NCBI GenBank assembly: GCA_020445165.1
Contig: JAGRHE010000067.1
Location: forward strand, 1 to 13,407
From: Gammaproteobacteria bacterium
Lineage (GTDB): Bacteria > Pseudomonadota > Gammaproteobacteria > Chromatiales > Sedimenticolaceae
Direction: 5' to 3'
Length of the DNA stretch: 13,407 bases
In this document: positions 6,220 to 13,225 of the stretch, piece by piece
Position numbering within the stretch: the stretch's first letter is position 1
Layout: every line of letters starts with the position of its first letter
Notes under the pieces: generated by a model
Database searches by the model: none
Seen by the model: the letters and a program-made list of their open reading frames with translations, nothing else
What the model was told of the DNA's origin: nothing
Program-made: the position numbers and the translations under genes

Positions 6220-6540
6220 TCAACTGACGGTGACTGCGGTGCCGCTCACGCTGACCATCAGCATGCCGCCTTTCTCACCGACGACTTCGTAGTCGATGTC
6301 GATCCCAACAACGGCATTTGCGCCCAGCCCCTGGGCAGCGGTTTCGATCTCCTGAAAAGCGATTTCGCGCGCCTTGCGCAGTTCTTTCTCATAGGCGCCA
6401 GATCGTCCACCGACGATGTCGCGTATCCCGGCAAACAGGTCGCGGAAGAGGTTTGCCCCCAGGATCGCTTCTCCGGTGACGATGCCGTGATATTGCGTGA
6501 TCTTGCGGCCTTCGATGGACGATGTCGTGGTCATGATCAT
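6220..6540 (-). CDS. YbjQ / UPF0145 family protein
   Basis: A 106-residue small protein of the YbjQ (UPF0145) family, sometimes described as a putative heavy-metal-binding domain; the function is unproven. The core is extremely close to what I recall of E. coli Ybj[51 protein letters not shown] and [12 protein letters not shown]. It has no signal peptide or membrane segment. The start is the ATG at 6540-6538, served by GAGGAA at 6554-6549; a second in-frame ATG two codons on would be too far from it. It is the third gene of a minus-strand unit after gluQ and the truncated haemoglobin (24-base gap) and converges on hypA, 25 bases away. Confidence 0.9.
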   Translation of the reverse strand: MIMTTTSSIEGRKITQYHGIVTGEAILGANLFRDLFAGIRDIVGGRSGAYEKELRKAREIAFQEIETAAQGLGANAVVGIDIDYEVVGEKGGMLMVSVSGTAVTVS

Positions 6541-6564
6541 TTACATATTCCTCGATGTCGTGGA

Positions 6565-6987
6565 TCAGCCTGACCGAACTGGTGGCGAATCATCGACCGG
6601 ATGATCGGCGGTATTGCGCATGTGATCGGCGGTCGCCTGGAAGGCGGCCAGGAGTTTCTGTTCGAGTGCCGGATCGATGGCCATGTCTTTCAGAGCCAAT
6701 TTCATGCAATGCATCCATTGGTCGCGAGCGCGACTGTCGATGCTGAACGGCAGATGCCGCTGCCGCAGCCTGGGATGGCCGTACTTCTGCACGTACAGAT
6801 CGGGTCCACCGAGCCAGCCGGAAAGGAACAGGAACAGCTTTTCTCTCGATCCACGCAGGCTCTTTGCATGCATGTTGCGTAACTCTCGGGACTGCGGGTC
6901 CTGTTCCATGTGATCGTAGAAGGTGTCGACCAGGCGGCGTACGCCATCTTCGCCACCAATCAGCTCGTAAGGTGTCCGCTCATTCAT
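6565..6987 (-). CDS. Group II truncated haemoglobin
   Basis: A 140-residue haem protein of the group II (trHbO-like) truncated globins, which bind oxygen or nitric oxide in the cytoplasm and are tied to oxidative or nitrosative stress. The signature GWLGGPDLYVQKYGHPRLRQ then RHLPFSI covers about 57-83. His78 is the proximal (F8) haem ligand, Tyr24 (in FYDHM) the expected B10 residue, and Trp91 (RDQWMHCM) the G8 tryptophan typical of group II. All are present, so it should bind haem. The start at 6987 gives the usual N-terminus YELIGGEDGVRRLVDTFY; no clear Shine-Dalgarno is seen. The ATG overlaps the end of gluQ by 8 bases, which suggests translational coupling. The C-terminal tail (about 15 residues) is Asp/Pro-rich and likely disordered. 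Confidence 0.93.
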   Translation of the reverse strand: MNERTPYELIGGEDGVRRLVDTFYDHMEQDPQSRELRNMHAKSLRGSREKLFLFLSGWLGGPDLYVQKYGHPRLRQRHLPFSIDSRARDQWMHCMKLALKDMAIDPALEQKLLAAFQATADHMRNTADHPVDDSPPVRSG

Positions 6988-7876
6988 CAGCGCAGGTCCG
7001 GTCTTTGGGTACCGCATCAATATGCCATCGTGGCAGGGACCATTGCCAGAATTCGGTCGTGGAACGGATCCTGTGTGCGGGGGTGACCTGGCCGAGATAG
7101 GACCAGGCGGAAAGCATCGCCGGCAATGGATTCTGGTCATCGATCGGGTGAGCCGAGTCGCGCTTGCTGAGCTTGTGGCCATCCAAGCCATAGACCAGCG
7201 GCACGTGGGCATACTGTGGGTGACGGTAACCGAGCATGTCCTGCAGCCAGACCTGGCGCGGAGTCGACCATAGCAGGTCAGCGCCGCGTACGACGTGGCT
7301 GATGCCCTGGTCCTGGTCGTCGACGACCACAGCCAGTTGATACGCGGTGTAGCCATCGATTCGCTTGATGATGAAATCGCCGATGTCCTGCGCAAGATTC
7401 TGCGTGATGGCACCGCAGATCCGGTCAGCCACGCTGACGGCCCGGTCTTCGACCCGGGCCCGCCAGGCGGCGGCGGCTCCGATCGGAGGTGGCGTGGCGC
7501 GGCAGGTGCCGGGATAGATCGGGCCTTCCGGCCCCAGCCGGCCGGATGCGGCGACCGTGTTGCGGCTGCAGTTGCAGCGAAAGGCAACGCCCCTGGAGAC
7601 CAGGCATTCGAGCGCCCGGGCATAATTCTGCTTGCGATCGCTTTGATGCTGGAGTTCACCATCCCAGGACATGCCGCAATTGGTCAGGGTGGCGAGTATC
7701 TGCCGTTCCGCGCCGTCCTGGCAGCGCAATTCGTCGACGTCCTCGATCCGGACCATCCATTTCCCGTTTTGACTGCGCGCATCGGCATAACTCGCCATCG
7801 CGGCGACCAGTGAGCCGAAGTGGAGAGGCCCCGTAGGTGATGGCGCAAAACGCCCTCGGTGAGGTACTCGAGACAT
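6980..7876 (-). CDS. gluQ: GluQ-RS, glutamyl-queuosine tRNA(Asp) synthetase
   Basis: A 298-residue truncated glutamyl-tRNA synthetase paralogue. It activates glutamate and attaches it to queuosine at position 34 of tRNA(Asp). The class I motifs are present: a HIGH-like HFGS at 19-22 behind GRFAPSPTG, and KLSKR at 235-239. The zinc site typical of GluQ is seen as Cys101-x-Cys103, Tyr121 and Cys125. The anticodon-binding half of GluRS is absent, as expected at this length. The start at ATG 7876 places GRFAPSPTG about 7 residues in, like known members; an upstream in-frame start at 8029 would add 51 residues unlike the family. The Shine-Dalgarno is weak. A TAAAAT at 7925-7920 (minus strand) is a possible -10. 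It is the first gene of the unit with the truncated globin and ybjQ. Confidence 0.93.
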   Translation of the reverse strand: MSRVPHRGRFAPSPTGPLHFGSLVAAMASYADARSQNGKWMVRIEDVDELRCQDGAERQILATLTNCGMSWDGELQHQSDRKQNYARALECLVSRGVAFRCNCSRNTVAASGRLGPEGPIYPGTCRATPPPIGAAAAWRARVEDRAVSVADRICGAITQNLAQDIGDFIIKRIDGYTAYQLAVVVDDQDQGISHVVRGADLLWSTPRQVWLQDMLGYRHPQYAHVPLVYGLDGHKLSKRDSAHPIDDQNPLPAMLSAWSYLGQVTPAHRIRSTTEFWQWSLPRWHIDAVPKDRTCADE

Positions 7877-7980
7877 GGTGTGAATGACTGTGGTCCGAGG
7901 CGGTCGGGAACAGCGCGAGATTTTACGCACCCGGCGCTGACAATGGGACTGGTAGGCATGCTGGAATTCGGTCACCCGGC

Positions 7981-8029
7981 TTGCATGGGATTTGCAACCG
8001 GTTCGAAACGAGGTCAAAAGCCCATGCAA
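7981..8029. repeat. Inverted repeat in the gluQ / cbbY divergent gap
   Basis: TTGCATGGG (7981-7989) and CCCATGCAA (8021-8029) are exact reverse complements, 9 bases each, separated by 31 bases. The spacer contains TTGCAA (7992-7997), which repeats the outer motif, and the palindrome AACCGGTT (7996-8003). The second arm ends 41 bases before the cbbY ATG and lies on the upstream side of gluQ, so a shared regulator site or a structured leader are both possible. The repeat is seen; function is not known. Confidence 0.5.
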
Positions 8030-8070
8030 TTTCGGTAAGCTCGCGCATTTGTACTGGCGGGAGAGTCGCG

Positions 8071-8835
8071 ATGGCGGTGTTGCAGGCGTTGGTGTTCGAT
8101 GTTGATGGTACGCTGGCCGATACCGAGAGGGATGGGCACCGCATCGCCTTCAATCGTGCTTTTGCAGATGCCGGCCTCGATTGGGATTGGACAGTCGCCC
8201 TGTATGGCAAACTGTTGAGCGTGACGGGTGGCAAGGAGCGAATCCGGTATTACCTGGACGAGTTCAACCGGGATTTCGTGCGCCCCGACGATCTGGATTC
8301 GTTCATTGCCGGTCTGCACCGTTCCAAGACCCAACACTACATGGCGATGATGGCCCAGGGAGCGATTCCTCTCCGCCCCGGCGTTCGTCGGCTGCTCGAA
8401 CAGGCACGCCGGCAGGGAGTCCGTCTGGCGATTGCCACCACGACTACGCCTGAAAACGTTACTGCGCTGATCGACAGCACCTTGCCTGCCGGAGCGATGA
8501 ACTGGTTCGAAGTGGTCGGTGCGGGCGATATCGTGCCGCTGAAGAAGCCAGCGCCTGACATCTACAACTGGGTGTTGGAACAGTTGCATCTCGATCCGGC
8601 CGAAGTCGTCGCGTTCGAGGATTCCGCTCATGGTGTCACCTCGGCAGAGCGTGCCGGTATCAGACATATCGTGGTCACCACCAACGATTACACAGCGGGA
8701 CAGAATTTCGATGCTGCCTCGGTTGTACTGGACAGCCTGGGCGAACCGACATCACCGGCGGTTGCGAGTGCCGGCAGCGCCCCGCAGGCCGGGGTTGTGG
8801 ATATCGATTTCCTGCGTGCGTTGGCCGGCGCATGA
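8071..8835 (+). CDS. cbbY: CbbY-like HAD-superfamily sugar (bis)phosphate phosphatase
   Basis: A 254-residue haloacid dehalogenase-type phosphatase. CbbY of Calvin-cycle bacteria degrades xylulose-1,5-bisphosphate, an inhibitory by-product of Rubisco. Motif I is DVDGTLADTE with nucleophile Asp10 and acid Asp12; the threonine run at 123-126 (ATTTTPENV) gives motif II, Lys158/159 motif III (LKKPAPDIY) and Glu183-Asp184 (FEDSAHG) the metal site. The cap has AFNRAFADAGLDWDW, then LLSVTGGKERIRYYL and HRSKTQHYMAMM, close to what I recall for Rhodobacter CbbY. ATG 8071 has GGGAG (8059-8063) 7 bases upstream. The C-terminal ~30 residues after DSLGEP are low in complexity. It overlaps the next gene by 4 bases. 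No cbb genes are adjacent, so the substrate is inferred from resemblance only. Confidence 0.84.
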   Translation: MAVLQALVFDVDGTLADTERDGHRIAFNRAFADAGLDWDWTVALYGKLLSVTGGKERIRYYLDEFNRDFVRPDDLDSFIAGLHRSKTQHYMAMMAQGAIPLRPGVRRLLEQARRQGVRLAIATTTTPENVTALIDSTLPAGAMNWFEVVGAGDIVPLKKPAPDIYNWVLEQLHLDPAEVVAFEDSAHGVTSAERAGIRHIVVTTNDYTAGQNFDAASVVLDSLGEPTSPAVASAGSAPQAGVVDIDFLRALAGA

Positions 8836-10004
8836 CGCGCATTGCCACACGGCTGGATGGCATTGCACCGTTTCGGGTGATGCAGATCCTGGCGCGCGCC
8901 CGGGCGCTCGAAGCGGAGGGTCACGATATCGTTCACATGGAAATCGGTGAACCGGATTTCGTATCTCCGGAACCGGTGATGGCAGCAGGGCGGGCGGCGC
9001 TGCTGGCGGGCAAGACACACTACACGCCGGCGGCCGGCCTGTGGGATTTACGGCTCGCGATCGCCGAGTATTATCACCGACGTTTCTCGGTTGAAATCGA
9101 TCCGGGCCGGATCCTCGTCACGCCGGGTGCGTCAGGTGCGCTGCAGCTGTTGCTGGGTGCCATCGTCGATCCCGGTGACCGCGTGGCGGTGACCGATCCC
9201 GGATATCCCTGCAATCGCCACATGATCGCCCTGTATGGCGGTATCCCCGTCGCGATTCCGGTATCGGCAGCGGATGACTTCACCGTGTCTTCAGCGCAGC
9301 TTGCCGAAGCCATGACGGGCGGCCTGCGCGCGCTGATGCTGGCATCGCCTGCCAATCCGACCGGCAATCTGGTGGATATTCAGACCGTGGCCGCGCTGGC
9401 CGATCAGCTGGCGGCGTCGAACGATTCGTTGCTGATCTGCGACGAAATCTACCAGGGTCTGCAATACGACAGAGAACCGCAGACCGCCTTGTCGTTGCGG
9501 CGTGACAACATCGTGGTCGTCAATAGCTTTTCGAAATACTTCGGGATGACCGGATGGCGCATTGGTTGGATTGTTGCGCCGGAGTGGCTGATCGACCCGA
9601 TGGAGCGCCTGGCGCAAAACCTTTTCCTGGCTGCACCCACGCTGGGTCAGTATGCGGCACTGGCGGCTTTTTCAGACCGGACGCGGAAGATTCTCGAACA
9701 GCGGCGCCGGGAGTTCGGCCTGCGGCGGGATTTCATGTACGCGGCGTTGCGCGACATTGGGTTGGTGATCGAGCATCCCCCGTCCGGCGCCTTCTACCTG
9801 TACGCGGACGTCTCAGCGCACGCTGGCGATTGTCAGCAATTCTGTTCTGATTTGCTCGATCGGGCGGGTGTCGCCGTCACGCCAGGCGTGGATTTTGGCA
9901 ACTACAGGGCTGCAGACCATGTCCGGTTCGCATTCACGACCGGGCTCGACGGGCTGGAACTCGGTGTCGAGCGCATCCGCCGGTTTCTGGCCGCCGGCGG
10001 CTGA
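8832..10004 (+). CDS. Class I/II pyridoxal-phosphate aminotransferase
   Basis: A 390-residue cytoplasmic PLP enzyme of fold type I. The lysine that forms the aldimine is Lys235 in NSFSKYFGMTGWRIGW. Asn175 (in SPANPTG), Asp204 and Tyr207 (in CDEIY) and Arg365 (in VRFAFTT, carboxylate-binding) are in place, and the N-terminal MEIGEPDF motif is typical. It belongs to the aspartate/alanine-type subgroup. The substrate cannot be named from sequence alone. The ATG overlaps the cbbY stop in an ATGA (8832-8835), so the pair is translationally coupled. The downstream neighbour cysZ converges with a 5-base gap, leaving no room for a separate terminator. Confidence 0.93.
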   Translation: MTRIATRLDGIAPFRVMQILARARALEAEGHDIVHMEIGEPDFVSPEPVMAAGRAALLAGKTHYTPAAGLWDLRLAIAEYYHRRFSVEIDPGRILVTPGASGALQLLLGAIVDPGDRVAVTDPGYPCNRHMIALYGGIPVAIPVSAADDFTVSSAQLAEAMTGGLRALMLASPANPTGNLVDIQTVAALADQLAASNDSLLICDEIYQGLQYDREPQTALSLRRDNIVVVNSFSKYFGMTGWRIGWIVAPEWLIDPMERLAQNLFLAAPTLGQYAALAAFSDRTRKILEQRRREFGLRRDFMYAALRDIGLVIEHPPSGAFYLYADVSAHAGDCQQFCSDLLDRAGVAVTPGVDFGNYRAADHVRFAFTTGLDGLELGVERIRRFLAAGG

Positions 10005-10009
10005 CCGGG

Positions 10010-10732
10010 TCAGGCACTCTTCAGGTCGTCGACCCAGAACCGGGTCGCACCGGCCACTGCTGCCGGCATGGCCGCAAATTGCACCAGAGGAATCAGCATC
10101 ATCACCGTGACACCGGCCCCGAATGCCAATGACTTGAAACGGCGACGGCGCAGCTGCGCTCGTTGTTGCGAGGCGCGCAGTGCGTGATTGCCCATCGGGT
10201 AGTCCGCATATTCGATCGTGAGGAACCAGAAGCCGAACAGCAGCCAGCCGACACTGACGAGAATGTTGAGCCCCGGGACCAGGAAAAGCAGCAACAGCGG
10301 CAGCGCCCGGCTGACGAGGTAGATGATCTTGCCGATCTCTCCCGTGATTGCAGGCACCACGGCCTTGAGCAGCGACTCGTCGGCATCGGCGGGACGTTCG
10401 CCGGTTAACTTTTCCTCGACCCTGGCCGCTAGCATGGCATTGAACGGTGAAGCGATCAGGTTGGCAACCAGGGTGAAGCCGTAGAAGAAAGTCAGCGCGT
10501 AGGCGGCGGCAAACAACAACCAAAGCAACCAGCGCAGAAATTCGAGCCATTCCTGCGTCGGCAGCCAGCGATCCATGAACTGATCGAAGTAGCTGCCGCC
10601 GACGTAGGCCAGGGCGGCGAAAATGACCAGATTCAGGGTCAGGGGGACAACGACGTAGCGGCGCAGTCCGGGTGAAAAGATCAGGCGCAGGCCCGCGAAC
10701 GGCAGAAGGAAGCCGCTGATGCTCGACAACAT
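10010..10732 (-). CDS. cysZ: CysZ / EI24-family sulfate transporter
   Basis: A 240-residue inner-membrane protein. CysZ imports sulfate for cysteine synthesis. The start has FSPGLRRYVVVPLTLNLVIF (about 19-38), the pattern of the family. Hydrophobic segments are seen at about 30-48, 66-90 and 140-175, followed by TIEYADYPM and a last segment near 205-230. The P-x-N-x-x-x-A (ASPFNAMLAARVEEKLTG) loop between membrane parts is also a family trait. The ATG at 10732 has no strong Shine-Dalgarno. It has its own upstream -10 box and is divergent from the exopolysaccharide genes. A general EI24 membrane protein is the alternative. No other cys genes are nearby. Confidence 0.88.
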   Translation of the reverse strand: MLSSISGFLLPFAGLRLIFSPGLRRYVVVPLTLNLVIFAALAYVGGSYFDQFMDRWLPTQEWLEFLRWLLWLLFAAAYALTFFYGFTLVANLIASPFNAMLAARVEEKLTGERPADADESLLKAVVPAITGEIGKIIYLVSRALPLLLLFLVPGLNILVSVGWLLFGFWFLTIEYADYPMGNHALRASQQRAQLRRRRFKSLAFGAGVTVMMLIPLVQFAAMPAAVAGATRFWVDDLKSA

Positions 10733-10767
10733 GGAAACCCAGGGCTCGTTTGGAGTAAAGGTCTGAC

Positions 10768-10773
10768 ATTATA
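10768..10773 (-). promoter_or_regulatory. Candidate -10 box for cysZ
   Basis: On the minus strand the hexamer is a perfect TATAAT, with transcription expected to start near 10761 and a leader of about 30 bases. No good -35 lies 16-18 bases further upstream (the bases there read GGGGCT), and there is no extended -10 TG. The -10 is therefore strong but unsupported, and an activator may be needed. Confidence 0.35.
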
Positions 10774-10821
10774 TCGGCTGTGCAGGTCATAGCCCCGTGC
10801 GATCCGGAAAACTGCACGCAG

Positions 10822-10875
10822 TGTCAAAAAACTTTACAGCGACAGCCTGCAAGCGCCTGACTGGCAAGCTTTTGC
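10822..10875 (+). promoter_or_regulatory. Possible control region of the exopolysaccharide operon
   Basis: The gap between cysZ and the export gene (10733-10960, 228 bases) contains TGTC...GACA (10822-10825 and 10841-10844, 15-base spacer), which overlaps TGTCAA-AAAAC-TTTACA (10822-10838), an imperfect dyad. About 20 bases further on, TGGCAAG (10862-10868) and TTGC (10872-10875) resemble the -24/-12 elements of RpoN promoters, but the gap between GG and GC is 9, not 10. No sigma-70 promoter is evident. This is a weak candidate only. Confidence 0.25.
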
Positions 10876-10960
10876 GAACAACATTGAGTAAACTTGCCCG
10901 GCCGTCAGCGGCGGCACTTCCCAGATCGGGTGGACTGTGAGTCAGAAAGAGAGGAATACG

Positions 10961-11602
10961 ATGACAAATCTCCATAAATCAGTGCGTTTCGGCGCCTTGC
11001 TGAGTGCGCTATCGGGGGTTTTGATGCTTAGCGGCTGTGCGACGCAAAACGATCCCCGTGCCGAATTGCCGCCGGCCAGCGGTGATGCCCAGTACTCGAC
11101 GCGCTATCGCATCGCCCCGGGTGACACAGTCCAGATTTTCGTTTGGCGCAATCCGGAAGTCACGACCACGGTGCCGGTGCGTCCGGACGGCCTGCTTTCG
11201 GCGCCGCTGCTGGAAGAGATTCCGGCCGCAGGCAAGACCCCGGCCGAACTTGCGCGGGACCTCGAAGCCGAGCTGGCGACATACTTGCGCGACCCGCTGG
11301 TTACCGTGATCGTGAATGGCTTCACCGGCACCTACCGGGAGCAGATCCGGGTGGTGGGCGAGGCCGCGGATTCGCAGGCCCTGCTGTACCGAGATTCGAT
11401 GACGCTTTTGGATGTCATGCTGCAGAGCGGTGGTCTCACGCAGTACGCGGACGGTAACAACGCGACCCTGGTGCGAGTTGTTGATGGCGTTCAGGAATCG
11501 TTCCGGGTGCGGCTCGACGATTTACTGCGTGAAGGCGACATCTCGGCCAACGTCGATATGCGTCCCGGCGACGTGATCATCATTCCGGAAGCCTGGTTCT
11601 AG
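10961..11602 (+). CDS. Polysaccharide export lipoprotein (Wza/EpsE type, XrtA-locus style)
   Basis: A 213-residue outer-membrane lipoprotein of the polysaccharide export family, expected to form the exit channel for an exopolysaccharide. The signal peptide covers about 1-25 with lipobox LSGC (Cys26). The Poly_export domain begins at YRIAPGDTVQIFVWRNPEVT and includes VPVRPDGLLSAPLL. An SLBB-like part follows (YREQIRVVGEA to MLQSGGLT), and it ends VDMRPGDVIIIPEAWF. That short, one-SLBB architecture is usual in XrtA/PEP-CTERM loci. ATG 10961 has GAGG (10951-10954) 6 bases upstream. An earlier GTG at 10937 would put that site inside the coding region. The next gene follows by 19 bases. Confidence 0.9.
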   Translation: MTNLHKSVRFGALLSALSGVLMLSGCATQNDPRAELPPASGDAQYSTRYRIAPGDTVQIFVWRNPEVTTTVPVRPDGLLSAPLLEEIPAAGKTPAELARDLEAELATYLRDPLVTVIVNGFTGTYREQIRVVGEAADSQALLYRDSMTLLDVMLQSGGLTQYADGNNATLVRVVDGVQESFRVRLDDLLREGDISANVDMRPGDVIIIPEAWF

Positions 11603-11621
11603 TCCTCAGAGAGAGTAAGGC

Positions 11622-13223
11622 ATGCATGAGGTAGTCGTACTTTTGCTGCGTTACGCCAGGGGTACCTGGCGGTTTCGCTGGTGGATGCTCGGAATCGCAT
11701 GGGCGGTCTCCGTGATCGGCTGGTCGATCGTGGCAAAGATGCCAGACAGGTTCGAGGCGTCGGCACGGGTATTCGTCGATACTTCGTCGGTTCTGGAGCC
11801 GTTGCTGAAGGGTATCGCAATCAACACCAGCGACTCCCAGCAGAAGATCTTCCTGATGACGCGCACGCTGTTAAGCCGGCCGAATCTCGAGAAGGTCATG
11901 CGCATGACCGATCTCGATCTGCATGCGACGACGGAGACAGAGAAGGAAGAGATCGTCAACCATCTCAAGGAAAAGATCGAGTTCACCGGTACTGAACGGG
12001 AGAACCTGTACACGATCTCCTATGAAGCAGAATCGCCTGACCTCGCCAAACTCGTCGTCAAGTCGTTGTTGACCATCTTTATGGAAAGCAACCTCGGCGA
12101 GGTTCGTAAGGAACAGGATTCGGCGGCTCAGTTCCTCGAACAGCAGAAAGCCGAATACGAACGTCGGATGCGTGAACTCGAAAACGAACTGACGCGTTTC
12201 AAGCAACGCAACCTGATGCTGCTGCCTGACACTTCAGGTGGTTATTACGAGCGTATTCGCGAAGGCAAGCAGAAAATCGACGAGGTGAAGCTGGAGCTTT
12301 CCGTATTGCAGGAAAGACTGGATACGACGCGTCGCCAGGTGGAGGGAGAAGAGCCGACGTTCGGCCTCGGGCCGGCGCCAGAAGTCGAGTTCCAGGCCCA
12401 GACCGGCGATATCGACCGACGCATCAACGCTGTCGAAATGCGGCTCGATGAATTGAATGTCAAGTACACCAATCGTCATCCCGACGTCGTGCAGACGCGC
12501 AAATCTCTGGCGGATCTAAAGGCACAGCGGCGGAAGATCATCGAAGAAGCCAGGGCCAGCATGCCGGCGGATGCAGGTCCTTCGGACTACAACGTCGACA
12601 AGAACCCGATTTATCAACAAATGCGTATCTCGTTGGCCAATCTCGAGGCGGACGTGGCAGCCAAGCGTCGTTTACTGGCCGAGCACGAAGCCCAAGTGGC
12701 TGATCTCGAAGGGTCCGTGGACAAGGTGCTGGCACTCGAAGCAGAGCGACGGGATTTGCAAAGCGATTACGAAATCGTCAAGAAGAACCACGCGGCACTG
12801 GAGTCACGTCTCGAATCGGCAAAACTTGGCCGGAAAGCCGATAGTAGTTCTGACAATGTGCGCTTCAGAGTGGTCGATCCGCCGCGTGCGCCGACCCAAC
12901 CCTCGGGCCCGAACCGCGTGTTGTTCAGTGCTGTGGTGCTGCTGGCTGGTCTCGCGGTGGGTTTCGGCGTGGCCTTCCTGATGTCCCAGTTCCGTCCCAC
13001 CTTCGATGAGCGCCAGATGCTGTCGGATACGCTTGGACTGCCTGTCCTTGGCAGCGTCAACATGGTGTGGACGACTGACCAAGTCCGTGCCCGAAAAGTG
13101 CGAAATGTCAGCTTTGTACTGACACTCAGCGGACTCTTGCTGACCTTCGGTATCGTGTTGGCGTTGTACCAGTTTGACGTCGAGCTGCTGCCTCGGCTCG
13201 CCCAATCATTGAACCTGGCCTGA
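11622..13223 (+). CDS. Polysaccharide chain-length determinant (Wzz/GNVR type, XrtA-locus style)
   Basis: A 533-residue inner-membrane protein that sets polymer length together with a tyrosine autokinase. The N-terminal Wzz domain has a first membrane segment at about 20-38 (WWMLGIAWAVSVIGWSIVAK), then DRFEASARVFVDTSSVLEP. A long coiled-coil middle (about 160-400, rich in Glu, Arg, Leu) contains a YTNRHPDV motif near 285. A Pro-rich stretch (VDPPRAPTQPSGPNR) is followed by the second membrane segment at about 433-455. A third hydrophobic segment lies at about 496-517, not found in standard Wzz but usual in the XrtA-associated group as I recall it. The kinase domain is absent, and the next gene probably supplies it. 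The ATG has AGTAAGG just upstream. Confidence 0.9.
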   Translation: MHEVVVLLLRYARGTWRFRWWMLGIAWAVSVIGWSIVAKMPDRFEASARVFVDTSSVLEPLLKGIAINTSDSQQKIFLMTRTLLSRPNLEKVMRMTDLDLHATTETEKEEIVNHLKEKIEFTGTERENLYTISYEAESPDLAKLVVKSLLTIFMESNLGEVRKEQDSAAQFLEQQKAEYERRMRELENELTRFKQRNLMLLPDTSGGYYERIREGKQKIDEVKLELSVLQERLDTTRRQVEGEEPTFGLGPAPEVEFQAQTGDIDRRINAVEMRLDELNVKYTNRHPDVVQTRKSLADLKAQRRKIIEEARASMPADAGPSDYNVDKNPIYQQMRISLANLEADVAAKRRLLAEHEAQVADLEGSVDKVLALEAERRDLQSDYEIVKKNHAALESRLESAKLGRKADSSSDNVRFRVVDPPRAPTQPSGPNRVLFSAVVLLAGLAVGFGVAFLMSQFRPTFDERQMLSDTLGLPVLGSVNMVWTTDQVRARKVRNVSFVLTLSGLLLTFGIVLALYQFDVELLPRLAQSLNLA

Positions 13224-13225
13224 TC

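Noticed and set aside
6988..7662. Long minus-strand open frame extending upstream from the truncated haemoglobin gene.
   Set aside because: It lies across gluQ in another frame; the globin family start at 6987 explains the real part.
7996..8018. GGTTCGAAAC, resembling a tRNA T-arm.
   Set aside because: The flanking bases do not form the five-pair T stem, and no acceptor, D or anticodon arm is present.
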